A stretch of DNA of 64,000 bases. Source: Gymnogyps californianus (Eukaryota > Chordata > Aves > Accipitriformes > Cathartidae). The stretch spans positions 9,982,428 to 10,046,427 of the forward strand of contig NC_059480.1 of assembly GCF_018139145.2 (NCBI RefSeq), given 5' to 3'. Below the pieces are notes generated by a model, which saw only the letters and a list, made by a program, of their open reading frames with translations, searched no databases and had not been told where the DNA came from. Of this stretch, positions 38,734 to 52,995 are shown in pieces. The stretch's first letter is position 1; the number at the start of each line of letters is the position of its first letter. A program made the position numbers and the translations under genes.

Positions 38734-41594
38734 GACACTGCTTCTCAGCCAAGATATGGTAGCAGGCAGAGTCACTGCTTCCAGTCCGTTTCTGTAGCTA
38801 TTAACTGTCAGCCTAACCCACCCATACAGCCTGGTGAGCGTAGTGCCAGGAGCAGTCGCGCATCCCATTACCAAAACCTCAGTCTGGGAGGCAAAAGACC
38901 AAATGATTTGAACTGAGTTATGAGTCTGGAACTACTTGCGCAGCCCAAGATGCACATAAAAAACAGAGAACGTCTCTGAAAACAGACGTAGATGCTGTTG
39001 GTCACTAATACATACGTACGTGTGTATATATATAAAAAAATGTTTCATATTTCTGTCCAACACTACACTGTCTACTGACAGCCTGAAACAAAATATCTCT
39101 ACTAAATTCTGTGTTTCCGAACAAGAAATAAATTTCAAAGCATTTTCTTGAAGTTTCCAGAACTGCAAAGACATTAATAATATATATATTACAGCCTAGC
39201 GCTTGGCATTTAAATCTATGTTCATCTCTTTACTATTACCCAGAGTTTATCTTTTCCTTGTAATTTATTCAAGTATTCAATATTGTGATAAACTCAGGAA
39301 AGCAGACAAACATAAATGCAAGATCTGTACTCATGGCTGATTTGCTATATGAGGGCACCACACCATGTAAATAGCTTAAGGTTCCTACAACCATAGCTCA
39401 CCCAATTCCAAAATGCTGGACCAGTCAGATCATTGGGATTTTTTTCTTAACTCTCCTACCTTCCTCTGTAGGATTGGAATATTTGGACAAATGAAAGCAT
39501 GGAGCAAGGTCCAAAGAGCAAAACGATCATGGGAAACATGGAAAGCTGACATTTGCTACAGCCCATCAGAGCTAGAGCCAAGCAGAACTGCAGACAGAGC
39601 ATCGCAGACAAAACTGCAACAAATCAAGCATGTGTGTACATAGATTTGTTTATAAATGTGCTTATTACACAGAGCAGTGTCACTGCAGATGGCCAAAGCC
39701 TGAAAAACCTGAAGTGGTTTTTTGGGGTTTGTTTTTTTTGTGTTTGTTTCCTTCTTTGCCTTCTTGGCTTTAATCAAGTTACTTTGCCTTGCTATAGGTC
39801 AATTTTCTTCTCTCCCAAGAAGCATTTTGAACATGCATCTTAAATTGTGATTTTTGTCAAATGCATAAAACCACAAAGCCCCCCAAAGCATTCCTGAGGA
39901 CTGCTACTTACAGAGACTTTTCTGTGCCCCTTTGATTTATACCCTACTCTTTCAGGTATGCATTGCTTACAAATAAATAGCTTGCCTCTCTTTTTAAAAA
40001 AAATATAATAAATGCCTCTTACGTAGGAGGATGTTTTCATCACTTTATTGTTTTGAGTCCATACTTCATAAGCTGTCATAAGAATTTGGTTAATAGATTC
40101 ATAATAATTTCACATCACATACTGTCATACTACACATATTGCTGCAACACTAATAAGAAGTGAAAGCAATATAAAATGTTGTTGCTCAGAGTACTAAAGT
40201 CAGATGGAGATTTGCTCAGTGGAAAAAGGCTGTTTTTAACGCCATCTCTTTTTCAACCATATGCATACTTTAAATGTTACTGCAACACTCTGAAGTATGA
40301 AAACAGATCTACATCTTGGGCTCATTCTCCCCTGTATTTCAGAAACTATACCCAGAGCCATAGCTGCTGCCTAAAGTGGTAAAAGCCAAAACCAAACCAA
40401 ACGTCTTTCAGCACAGAAGAACAAACACTGCTCTGAAGAAGAGAGATGGACACTGTCCCTCCTATGCTGCTCTGCTGATGACGGTGCTGAGCCCTGCTGA
40501 CCCCACCGGAGCACACCCACCGAAGGGAAGAGGCTGGCAACCACTCTGGAGTTACCAGCAGGCCTGTTGAGCATTAGGCACAAGAAAGAAGTCACAAAGG
40601 TAACAAAAACAGTTGCAAAAAAGGCTCTGAAGTAGAAGCATTTTGTGCATCACTTACTACTTTTCCTCTTTACACGCTAATCTTATTAATTTATTCAAAC
40701 ATAGGTCTGTTTCTGTTCCTACTGAGGCCAAGTGCTGAAGTGGAAGTTGATTAAGGTCAAATAAAGCTACGTATGTTTATTGTTGCTTAAAAATGTATTA
40801 CACATTGAAGCTTCTGACTTGAGCTAAAAAATATGAGTATTTTGAATATTTCTTTTGAACTTTAGAGCCCTGGGTAGTCTGGCTTTCCAAAGACAATCCC
40901 TTCTCCAAGACACTGGAGGAAGAGAACACCCTTCTCTTCCCGGAGTTGAGCCTCATGCCAACCTCTAAAAGCTGCTGCAAGTCCTCCCCATTTGGGCACA
41001 CACAGACACATTCCCACCTACAAAAACAGTAAGTCATGAGTCAGAGATCTTGAAATTCTTAGAGTTGCCATCTATTGATAGCACTTAGTATGCATATGGT
41101 ACTAATTTTCAGCAGGTAAATGCATACAAATGAGGAAATGAGTGCACTGAATTATTTAAACTAGAAACATAAAATTAACACAGCGCAACAAAACTTAAGG
41201 AACACAATTCTGGAGGTAAACTTTAGTGTTAGATGAGGAAAAATTCTCAAAGCCATGCTTTTATTGTTTCTACTGCTTTTAGAAGATCAAAATTCCATTT
41301 ACAAACTAAGTGACCTGAGAAGCAGCTCAGGCAGCGCCCCAGCCCTCCCTACACACTGAAGCAGAGCAGCCATCCTGCATCTGTGCAACAAGGGAGGTTC
41401 TCTTACTTCTTCTGTAACTGGAAAGAGTAGATAAAATCTCTGCAAGCTGTCTCTTTTCAGAGACGAAAAACTGAATAAAGAGAGTAGTATTGTCACCTTG
41501 TTGCTGTGTTCAAGCTAACAGATCAGTTCAAGTTATGGCATTTTATTCAAAATGCAAAACATTTTACCACATTTTTGTGTAAGCTGGTTACCAA

Positions 41595-41614
41595 GGGGGG
41601 GGTGTGTGTGTGTG
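41595..41614 (+). repeat. G8 run joined to (TG)n
   Basis: Eight G followed by six TG units. Confidence 0.9.
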
Positions 41615-44600
41615 GACAGGAGGACGATATCTTCAAATATCATGCTTTGCTCTGATCTTCCACACAAATCTCAGCTGCCACAGTTCATAATAAATCACAT
41701 GAAAAAAACAAAGAATGACCTACTAGATAAAGCTCAACTTATTTTCAAGTCACAAGTTCCAAACGCAAAGCATCATCCTAAACATTAGTGCCCCGCTCCA
41801 AACACACACAGTTCCACATAACCCCCATGTACTAAAATTTTCTTCCTTCAGGCATCCTCCTCTTCTCCTTTTTCTTGCAGAAACAGCACGTAGAGTCATT
41901 TGCATTCACTCTACACAGGTTTTTAATATCGCCAACCTCACCATCTCATGGACTTAATTTGAAAACCAGCTCTTACAGACGTACTCTTAAAGGTACAGAA
42001 AACAACAAGATGGTCCATTAAATGCAGACTCACTGAACACATTGATTCAACTTGTACATCTAGTTGAGGTTGTTCAGATACTTATTTTGCACATCTCCGG
42101 CAAGTCCCAGGATTGTGTCCAAGAGAAGATGACACACAATAGTCATTGACAAAGAATTTCCAGTTTTGTCTTTCTGACATCTCTCCCTGCTCTGTGGGTC
42201 CAACCAAGATCTAAAACTGATTATTAATCTGTCTTGCCCAAGGATAAAACCAGATTTCTAAACTAACAAACTGAAGAGGAAAAAAATTTCTGTGAATAAA
42301 GACATCAATCTTCACTTTCTGCAAGGACTAGAATGCTAGAAATACCTGCTGTGATGCCTAAAGGTTTCATGCAGTGAATGATTAGTAGGTGGCCATTAAG
42401 CAATAGCTGGAGGCTGTATTCAGGCCTTCTCCCTTTCTTTTCTCATGGAGTGCACCCACAGCATCTCCCGCTTGGAGTGCCACTGGCAAAGGCACAATTC
42501 CTAGAAAAATACCTTACAAGGATGTTCCTGTTCAGGGATTAACAAAGGAAAATGGGGCGCATCTATAGAGCTGTATACTTACTGGAAGTATTTTAGGGTG
42601 GACTGCTGTTCTCTCTGCCTCAGGATTGCTTTCTGTATCAAGGCAATATTGAGACTTTACTTTTGCTCCACACGGGACAGGCAAACTTGCAAGAACATGC
42701 AGCAGAGCCTGGGGACTTAAAAAAGCCATTCAAAAAGAAGGCATAGTTTATCTCCTGAGATCAATACCAAATACTAACGCTCTCGGTAGGGAGCGTATAG
42801 CCAGTGGCACACAAGCTACAAAGAGGAGGACCATTTCATCTGAAGGCATGAAAAGATAAAATGTCAGATCTTCAGCTGACAGGAGCCCACAGCCTCTGGC
42901 GATCACACCCAAGCATGCCAGTGTATTTCAGATATTCTACATTTTGGGATTTTCTCGCCTCTCTTCCTTGGGCACCCCAATCACTCACTGCCCTCAGACA
43001 TGAAAACTCAGTAATCTTGTTGGGATCAGTTTAGCTTCTGGCATCTGCACAATGTGCATAACGACATTGTGAACTAAACACTCTTTTGCTTGTCTACATA
43101 GTTGTCTCCACTGTATTATCCAGACATAAACTTCCATGATCCACAACAGACCAAGGGGAAAAAACCATAATCTGTTAGGACCATAACACGTTTTACGAAG
43201 GTCGAGTAGCCTTCAGCCCTCTTTATCATGCTGCTCTTTCAAGTAACATGAATTCCGGTGGAAAAAGGACCATCTATTTCGGCTGCAGAAGTGCTCTGAA
43301 GCAGCGCTTTCCTAACTCGCCAGGCCTCCACATCATTACTAAGCCTAACTGCAAAGCTCAATGGCAAATTATTTTAGATAATTACATAATTAACTGCTTC
43401 TAAAAGAAAAGGCACAGTAATAATACACATCCAGAAGAAAAAGAAACACATGCGAGGGAAGACCATTCTCCCGAGTCGTCCGCTGCTCAGCAGCTTGCCT
43501 CCAAAGCACCTGCCTGCACCTACACCAGCCTCATGACAGGGCTGAGCCATTCATCCTCCTCTTCTCAACGGGACCAAGGGGGAGAAAGTGATCCCACAGA
43601 TCTCCTGGAGAAGGGTAGCCTTTTGACAGGACAAACACCAGTGCATTAACTGTTGCTGTAGAAAACACAAAGCCCCCGTTACTATGATGGGTGGATGTGT
43701 TTGAGACCAGGAGGGGATCCCTGAAAGCCCACATCCAGCAGCAGGTAACAGACCATCTCACCGTCTGAAAAGCGTGCCTCTCCTTCGGGTATCCCCAGCT
43801 CTGCAGGGTGGTGGACAGCTTCCACAGCTCCCTCCACGCTGTGGTAAAGCCTCACTTCTCTGACAGCCCAGGGACCTTTGCTGCAGCTCTCGGAGCCCCA
43901 CTCTCCCAGGATTTACTGAACAAAGAACTGCAACTCAAGCTGCTGATAACTGCATCTGGGTATGGGGAGGCTGGTACATTGTTTGCTGCCAGGACACCCA
44001 AGACTACCCTTTTCTTCCAACGACTGAAGCAAATTGCACAGATGATCCATAGTCAGACATGCTGCAATTTCTTCCAGACCCTTCTCACTTCATTATGCTT
44101 GAAATTACTACCAGGAAGGAAACAGTTATTTGTTTAAATGCTGTTGAGGTAATTTATTTAACCATTAAGTGGAAAAAAAAGAAAAAAAAAAGTTTGTTTT
44201 ATAGATACTGGATTTTAAAGCAAAAGAAGCTTAAACATCAGCTTCACTATGATGAAATACATCCCCTTCCTCCTTATGACCATTAGTCTCTCCCATGCAC
44301 TGGATAATACCCTCAGCTGATACATAAAGCACCACTTGGATTGGGTCCTAGCTACTATAGTTGCCATGACTGCACCACACACCTCTCTATGGGCAGCAAT
44401 CCTCTATTCAAACCACTGCTAGATCTCATGACAGCTACTAAATTCTCTAATGTTATCATCAGCCACTTACAACTAAGTTACTGCCCTGTGTGATACAGTG
44501 GGGTATCAGGGGGATGCGCTTTGGACTTCATCATAACATACTTTATATAAAAAACCAATCTCTACCACTGAAATGATATACACAAGTGCCCTGACAAACT

Positions 44601-46022
44601 GGCAAAAATACTATTTGCAGTGTCTTGGTAATATTTTTATCAAGTGAGAGCCACACAGTATCAAATCATTGCTACCTCAGACCCAAACAACTCCAGGGTT
44701 CTGGAAACGCTCACCATATGTGTATTTGGCAAGGAAGAGCAGTAACTAAGCAGTAAGTGTACTCCTCATTCTGAAACAGTGATTTATCATGAGGAACAAC
44801 CCTGTCACTTATTCGTAACAAACCTGTAGTGCTTATTATATTCCCACCACAAAATAAAAATAATACAATTTAATTCAGAATGAAAACGACTCTCGAAGAC
44901 CCAGAGCCTTTCAAGCCTCCCTTCATTAAAGAATGGAGGCAACTCACTAAACCGGAAAGCACTGATCCAGCAAACATTTTACTGCTGCAAACAGTTTGCA
45001 GCAAAGATATATGGGAGTTTATTTGCATATAACTTGATAGAAATTCCAACAGCATCCTGGGTGATAGTAAAGGTTTTTTGTTTTGTTCTGTTTGGCTTTT
45101 GGGTTTGTTTTTGTTTTTATGATGAACAGATTTAGTAAACATTTCCTAAGCTGTCTGCTGTTTGGAATTCCAAGTCTGAAATAAAACATAACCACACTAC
45201 CGGCTCCAGTGCTGCCTATCTCGCAAATAGCAACAAAATCCACAAACAATTAAATAACAGAACATTTACTTTACATAGAACTTATGTGTAGCTCACAGCT
45301 TCACCTATAAAGTAACATTTCAGCTCTGTTTGACAGAGACAGCAAATCTACCAGCAAACTAACCTACAGTGACAAATACCCTGTCAATGCTCTTCCTCTA
45401 CGAATACATAGTTAAAGGAAAAAAATAATCATGTAACATCTGTAATACTAATTCTGTCGCCTCTCTCTGCCAATTAAAGTATACTGTACCATTATGATGA
45501 GAGTCCTGGGTCTGCTCATTTCATCATCGCTATCCAGCGGCAGAATTTCATGTGACAACTCCTCTCGTCGTCGTCGCCTGCAGATATGTGGACAGTTCCT
45601 CTGTACCACAGAACGAAAGGCTTGGAGCAGAACAATGCTGGCAGCACAACCCATATCTGCATCCTGAAGCCTACAAAATAACTTCTATGTTTATGCTATG
45701 TTTGAAAAACAGTGGCTCCTTGTCCCTGAAAACAGCCTACAGTGCAGCTGCAGCCAGCTCACTCTCCAATCGCTTCCTTGAGCTCTGATCATCTGATCAC
45801 AACCAAATAGCTTGGATGCAGATAGAGGAAAGACTTGATCCACTGAAACTGAAACACATGCAATATTACGATGCTTTTTTCTCTCTCCCTCCCTCTCTGT
45901 TTCTGAATTCACATGAGAAAATGTGCTCCCTCTCTTGTACAATCAGCCGCCTCCTCTGATTCCAGTTTCATGGAACTGAAAGTATTAAAATTCCTAGTTC
46001 AAAAGAGCCAGCTGTTCATTAA

Positions 46023-46045
46023 ACACACACACACACACACACACA
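46023..46045 (+). repeat. (AC)n microsatellite
   Basis: Eleven uninterrupted AC units. Confidence 0.95.
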
Positions 46046-46193
46046 GAGGCATCCACAACAACTGGCAGGATCAGTTTAAATACCTTTTTAAAAAAGTCAT
46101 ATGTAGCAAAATAGCAAACATCTGGAAAGTTATTAGCTCTCATTATCAGCACTGCTGTTTTTAAAATACTTTGCCTTAGGGTGTTTTGTGACC

Positions 46194-46220
46194 AAAAAAA
46201 AAAAAAAAAAAAAAAAAAAA
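46194..46220 (+). repeat. A27 homopolymer
   Basis: An uninterrupted run of 27 A. No retrocopy is recognisable in front of it, so it may be a simple expansion. Confidence 0.95.
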
Positions 46221-47847
46221 GAGACATTTAAGCTCACTGAGGGATTTGGGCTGTAATCTTTTCACTTCTTGCAATTTTCTGAAGCACAGCAAGATCATTT
46301 GAGTTGCAAATGTAACAAGTGGTAAAAAAACACAGAAATCTGGACTGCTTCATCCAGCTCATGCTAAAATAGCTGTGGCTCAATGAGAAACAGCAGTGTG
46401 CAGCTCTGAAACGCCTTTCAATAGTGTAGCTGTTGTGTGTTCCCACACATGCATGCCTTCTGCAGAGTAATACATTTTTGCATCTACATCAGAGGCTTGT
46501 GTTGAGAAGGGTCTCTCCTGCCAGGGTCTCACACTGAACCAAACACTGATGACCTTCCAAGAAGGGTAAGAAGAAAGTGTTTTATCAATCAGGATCCAGG
46601 CAAGGAGAAGCAGCTGCCAGCAGTCAGCAGTAACAACTTGCCTTTCTGGCTCCTGCCTGACAAGTCATTCAAAAAGCAGGCAGGGATGCTTAGCAATCAC
46701 ATGACTGACCTGGAAACACAGCAAGCGCTAATGGTAGAGGGTGTAAGATAATAGCACTTGAGAGGAAGTTAGCACTAAAAATATCTACAGAAAATGGATT
46801 TCTCTTACACATTAGGAAAACTAAGAATTTTCAATAGGGTTTCCAGAGAAGCTGCTTTTAAGCTAATATGTATAACTTTATTATATGTGCACCCAAAACC
46901 ATATTTACCTTGCATCAAAAGGCTTTGATTTCTAATGAAGGCCATGAGAGTTTTGTCATCAATTCCCACGGGGGCATAAGCAACCTTAAAATGTCTGTTA
47001 ACGAGATCTTTGTAAATAATACTCCTCCTCACAATCTCAATCAGGAATTGCACTGAAAATATTGAGTAGAAATACTTTCTTCTGGGCTTGAGTAAGGTTT
47101 AACTGCTCAGTGATCTGGCAAAAGACATCATCATTTTAATTAAAGCATTTGCCAGAAAAGCTAAATCCTTTAAATTTGTCCTTTAAAAGCAACAAACTCA
47201 TTGCCATTATTTCTTGCCTTTGTTTCTTTAGAGTAAGCTGCTTTGAGTGCATACAGAAAATAGTTAGTAGCACTGGCAGGCACTGCACAAACTCACCCAC
47301 AGCTCTGCCAATGCACCTACCCGGCTCTTCCCCCTTGGATCTCACTGGGCAGAGACTTCACATGCTTACGCGACGTGCTTGCCTATCCACCGGCATACCT
47401 CACAGAGGGGGCCTCATATCATGCTTATTAGTTTGACTTTTCTAATGCGATTACAAGAGCACAGTGGCACAGCTGGGTAATTTCTGCACCAAATCAGCAA
47501 TCCTGCCTGCTGTTGCTGCTATTGTTTACGTTTTCATCATTCCCCTGCCTACTCCAGAACTGCGACCAACACCTTGGCCACACAAAGGATGCGCTTGGCA
47601 GCTGGGAGACCTACATTCCTACTCTAATTCCAGCAGCAGCAATACAGGCCTAGATAATGTCTGTTGCTAGCTGTTATTGCATCTGCTCTGCTACCTTGGG
47701 GGCTGCTAACGCATCTCCTGTCTGTCTGCACGGCATCTTCTTTTACTCACCAGTGTTCAGTTGGGAGAGCTGGCAGGGATTTTTATGAAATTTGGTTTCC
47801 ATAGCACAGCCCAACACTGTCGCGCATGCATACATGGAATAGCACCC

Positions 47848-47926
47848 TAGGGCTTGACCCAAAGCTTTGCTTTGCTCTCAGTGAAGAATCCCATTCATTT
47901 CACTGGTCTTTGGATCAAACTATTCT
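47848..47926. repeat. Decayed amniote interspersed repeat
   Basis: 'gggcttgacccaaagctttg' followed by 'gaatcccattcatttcactg' and 'ctttggatcaaac' resembles the widespread sauropsid motif with 'cattgacttcaatgggctttggatcagg'. The family name cannot be given by eye. Confidence 0.45.
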
Positions 47927-50280
47927 CTGTCAGTGGCCCAAGTGGCTTCATTACAATTATTTGTGGATTAAGCTATTATTAGATACAAGTAGGAATGACA
48001 TAATCTTGGCATTTCATCTCTTAGGAGAGAAAAATGACACTTAGTCCGAAAACAAGTAAACTAACAAGCCAAAAGTCAGCTAAAAGTAGCCTCCAGGCCT
48101 TGATCAAAATTCAAGAACTGAAAAAAAAGCTAATGTACAGGGGAAAAGAAACCACTGAAGAGCTAAAAAATCCCTTCTGTTTTAAGGAAATCTCACAGAA
48201 GCATAAGCTATCATTGCAAAGGAAACCTCCCAGCCCATTAAAAATGCCTGGACACACACACAGTATCAACAGCTTTGGTTTTCAAACACAGGGATCTCAT
48301 TAGCATACATTATGCTTATACACCAACTATCAACAGTGTTAGTTACTCTTACAGGGAAGCATCAAGCACTATTTTGTGTTAATTAGCACTTTAATCCAGA
48401 AGCTGAATTCAGTGAAACCCCCTGGGAAGCAAAATACTCCTTTGTGCAAGCAACTTTTTAATTCCCCATTAGGAAGACTTTGGCAACAACGCTGGGCTAA
48501 GGAATATCCACACTGGAAGCCTTCCGCGGCCCACTCTCACTCCATTCTTCACCACCACTCATTTCAACTATGCTAAGTAGCCATGTAACACCAGTATGAT
48601 GGTTTCCAGGAACAGGCTGGGAAGCAGACCACTAAAGGCACCCCAGTGAAGAAAAAAAAAAAATAAAAAAAAATTGGAGAGGCAAGACAGTTGTTTTAAC
48701 CCAGATGACTTCAGCGACCCAGTCCTTGGCAACTTCAAGGGCTGGGTCTCTGCAGTCGCAAAGCTGTGGAAGAGCAGAAGTGGGTCACACTTGCCATGTC
48801 TTACAAAGTCCCTGATAAGAAAGCAGAGTTCAAAGGCATCTGGATCCTCGAGCTAACAGCTATCTGTCATCCAGCCTCAGCTTCCACATGAAAGAGATGC
48901 CAGCTCTGCAAGTGGGCACCTAGGGCCTGAAGAGGTAAACTGTCTCTAGCAGAAGGTCTGCAGCAGAGAGTAAACCCCTCATCTTCCAAGCACTGGGTTA
49001 TTTCTTTTCTGCAACATTCCTGCATTTCTGTTTCAGCAGGCTGCAAGACTTTCTAAAGATGCTACCAAACATTTCTAACATTCCCATTTCATACCTCTTT
49101 AGCACACCACATTAAAAGTTTGCTTCGTTCCCACAGCTTGCTTTATTCCATTAACTTTCCTTTCTCTTTGTGTCATTTGAATTCATGTCATCCGAATAAA
49201 CAGGATATAACCTATTGGTATGCTGGTCTTCAGCTGAGGGCTTTAAACAGGAAGATAGAAAGGCAGCTCTCGGAGGAGATCCTGTAGTGAGAGGATGACT
49301 TTCCAAATGAAACACTGATCCTTCCTTCCAACCCCAGAGGAGGCTGCACTCTCCTCAGGTAAGGAGGATGGCTGCAGGTTAGAAGAACCCTTTGCCCACA
49401 CCTGTTCAGCTGTCAAGATGGCATGTACCATTTTGGTTTTGGTTTTTTTTTTTATTCTCCAGAAAACAAGCCCTCCTCTCCAAGATGTGTTTGCATGACA
49501 TGCACTGAGAAGTTACGCAGAAGCTCTTTAAGTGTGACGATCCTAAAGCAGCAATGACAGGTGACTGCAGGAGCCATCCACAAAAACAGGAACGCCCCTG
49601 GAACTGCTTACGACAGTGTTCAGTCTGGCCCACAAAAGCCCCAAGCCATTAACAGGAACTAAAGACAGCATAATAGTACAACTAACAAGAACAGCATTGT
49701 TACAGATGATAATGCTCATGCCACCATTATGACTTACCAAAGGATGCCCAAGTATTGTTGGTGCAAAGCGGGTTTATACAAAGCTACTTTCACAGAGAGC
49801 AACTTGTTAGCACTCTGAAGCCGACTCACAGGACCATTTACCTCAACTCAGAGTGGTTAATAAACTGGCAAAACAATGTCCATTCACTGAAAATCATTCA
49901 TCAGAGATAGTGCAAAAATTAGTCAGGTGAGCTACTTACTTCGCACAGCTCAATCAGAGATAGCTTGGGATGGTTCTAGTCCAGGTGATGTACTGGTACA
50001 CACAGACATGCACAGCACTTGGCTGAGCACTTCTGGAGTCAGACCCCCCTGCAAGCCCTGACAATTTTAAAGCATGAATTGTTCTCTTGGGAAGAATAGA
50101 GAGACTCTTTCAGTTTTTCAAGGCTATCCTACATGAGTTACTATACCACATACGTCATCCTGGTACAGATGATGAGTGGCTCCCAACAACACATAAGCAA
50201 CGTGGCCAGTGGCTGTCACTCACAGCTCCACACATAGACCTACAGTTATAGTAAAACTTCTATAAAAAAACCCAAGACTT

Positions 50281-50305
50281 CTTGTATAGGTCTAGCCTAT
50301 ACAAG
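50281..50305. repeat. Perfect 10-bp inverted repeat with 5-nt spacer
   Basis: CTTGTATAGG and its exact complement CCTATACAAG flank TCTAG. The base pairs outside the arms do not match. Confidence 0.9.
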
Positions 50306-51866
50306 TAGCAGGCAAGCATTTGAAGCAAGATACAACAACAAATTTACAGTCTCTACCTTGATGCAGATGAGGATCACTCACATTTTGGTGAGCTACTGTG
50401 TCACCTCTCAGCACCTTATAATTTATCACCATCACCCTTGCAAAACAAAATGAGCTGACAGACATTACCTTCTTAGCAAAGGGAATTTTCCTCAGAGACA
50501 TCAAAGGTCCTTGTCTCCAGTATTTGTTTTCATAACGGCTTGGAGGCATTTGCAAGGAAAGCAGAGGGGAAAAAAATGTACCCAAGTTTGAAAGTCTCTC
50601 TTCACGCTCTGCTACTTCAAAACAAACAGTGGAGTCCTAACCAGCCTCCAAGGAACCAGCATCAAGACCCGGATCGGATGGGTGAAGTACTCCAAGAGGT
50701 AGTCTTCATTGCAGTCTGCTTGATGACAGAAACCCTCATTAATGTGCCTCCTTTCCTTGCATGTTTTATGCCTGAGGAATAGTATAAGCTCAGATCTTTC
50801 AGTGCACTTTTTCAAATGACTGTGTTCTTAAACCAATGTGGTGGATGCCACGTTATAGTGGCATCTCTCACTGCCACAGAGGCAGCATTTCCAATACCCC
50901 TGCCTGTTCTCTGCCTGCTGCCAGCTTGCTAGTGGAGGTCTGGGGGACTATGAGAATCCATCTTCAGGAGCTGCCCTGTCTTCTCTTCCAACACAGTTAT
51001 GTCCCAGAGCTTTCACATCCAGCCCAGTAGCCTACAAGAGGCTGTGCAGTGGTAGGCTGAACCACTGCCATCCTACGTTCTGAGAAAAAAAAACCCAAAC
51101 TTTAAAGCTTACACGGTGATCATGCACTTATTTCAAAGAAAGCTTATGCACTCACGGTTGCTAAAAGCCATACATAGCATCCATGCCTTCCACTCATAAC
51201 ATACCCTCTTACAGTCATTTAAAAACATTCATGTACTGTATTTCAAAGTGTTGCTTCAAAATGGTTAAATATCAGAAACACTGAGGTCTCAAACAGCAGA
51301 GCAGGCCCAAGGGTCTTGCAAAAGGTGACTACAAGAGTCAGAAGCACGCAGGCTTTGTATTTCTTGAGTTTCCACCAGCTGCTCCTTAGTGACCTGAGAA
51401 AGCAGGCATTTACTGCAGTAACTGGTCAGTACAGCTCCTGAATGACACACAGCTTTTTCATCTTGAAATTGTATTTCCTTCTCATGAAGCTATCCTTGAC
51501 CAACACAAACAATTCTTAACTGTACTAAGTTATTATCAGTGTAAACTCCCCCGTTAGTAGTATATGGTTATAACTATACGAAAGGGGCTTAAATATTCAA
51601 CCACCTCATTTCTCTACATCGTATCTTACAGCAGCAAGCAATGCTTACACAACATTCAGGAGATACCTTCCCAGCACTGCCACAAAACTGTTGCAATGTC
51701 ACCTGGCTACAGAGCAAACAGAAGGACTGCAGAAAGTAAGTGGATGGCACCCTCTAGGGAGTAGTACATGAAAGACAAATTCACTGCCAGACTCAGCTCT
51801 CCTCGCTGGGTATGACAAGTAATGTAGATTAAATGACTGTGTTTATAACATCTTCTCTTTACATTT

Positions 51867-51885
51867 AAAAAAAAAAAAAAAAAAA
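51867..51885 (+). repeat. A19 homopolymer
   Basis: An uninterrupted A run with no recognisable retroelement before it. Confidence 0.9.
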
Positions 51886-52589
51886 GTAACTGCACTATCC
51901 AAAACCTTTAAAACCGAGTTGGGTGTTTTCCACCACAGCTAGGGAGACAGCCCAAAGGAGGGGCTGCAGAATTAGGATTGCTGTTTCTATCTAACCTTTC
52001 AAAATATTGTATGGTTCAAATTGGACGACAAGTTATGCACAGACTTACCTTTAAAAACAAAGAAGTGACCACCTGAAGGCTGCCTATGCAGCACAGCGCT
52101 ACATGTGGCACAGAAAGACAGCAGGCTACGAGAACTTGTGTCTGCTCTAAGAGCACCCTTGTGCAAACTACGTGGCAGTGTGCTACCCAAACCGCAGGCT
52201 GCTCAATGGGGGATGCGTACCTGGAACGGGGAGCCCAGCAAGGGATGCACAACAGCAGACACAGGGCTGCTGGACAACCGGCAAGCTCATGCTGCAAAAC
52301 ATATTCTTACAACTCCGCTGTTTCTTGACTTCACCTGCTGAAAACGGAAACCATCACGTATGGACATCGGGGGGAAAAAAAACCCAGTCTGATAACCACA
52401 GAAACAGGCTCCCCGTGACTGCATGTGCTAATGCCGCCTTTCTCTTCTCAATATTGCTTTTCTCTTTCATGTTGATGTCTGGTGAAAAGTTGTGTGGAGT
52501 ACTCTTAATTACTACCACACTGTATGTGGCCAAAATACAGAGGTTTCCCCATTAGATCCCACAGCAGTTTACTAATGGCATCAACATAT

Positions 52590-52720
52590 TGCAACCATTT
52601 AACAAATAAGGAAACAGAGACAAAGTGATAAAAAAGACTGAAGGAAGGACTTCCAACAGGCTAATGACAGAAGCTGGGCTAGAACCCACATCTCTGGAGC
52701 TTCAACCCCTAACAGAGTTT
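52590..52720 (-). mobile_element. MIR-like CORE-SINE fragment
   Basis: The plus strand reads 'acaaataaggaaacagagac', then 'agctgggctagaaccca' and 'tctctggagcttcaa'. These match, in order, the reverse complement of the MIR family (…gggttcaaatccc…tcagtttcctcatctgt). Old and diverged. Confidence 0.55.
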
Positions 52721-52864
52721 CTCAGAATATTATCTTTACACAAAATGTGAAATAAATTTATAACTTGCATGCAAATAGTTGCCACATTCTTATTTCCAAC
52801 TCAGGTGAAGCACCCTGTTGATTTTCAAGTAATTTCTCACTTCGACAGGTAGTTTTCTACAATT

Positions 52865-52995
52865 ACAGCCTCTGTGAGATCAGTGGGATTATCCTTGGGT
52901 CTTACATTAAGTAAAATTGGAGAACTGTAGTCTATAGGCAGTGATGAAAGACTCTTTATTTCAATGCACTTCAGTGGCTTCTGGATCTAGCACTA
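52865..52995. repeat. Second decayed copy of the same amniote repeat type
   Basis: 'gatcagtgggattatccttg' then 'gaaagactctttatttcaat' and 'cttcagtggcttctggatc' echo the same 'acttcaatgggctttggatcagg' pattern as the copy near 47.85 kb. Confidence 0.4.

Noticed and set aside
46023..46220. AC repeat plus A27 as the tail of a retrotransposed gene
   Set aside because: No coding or SINE sequence lies before the A run and no target-site duplication was seen.
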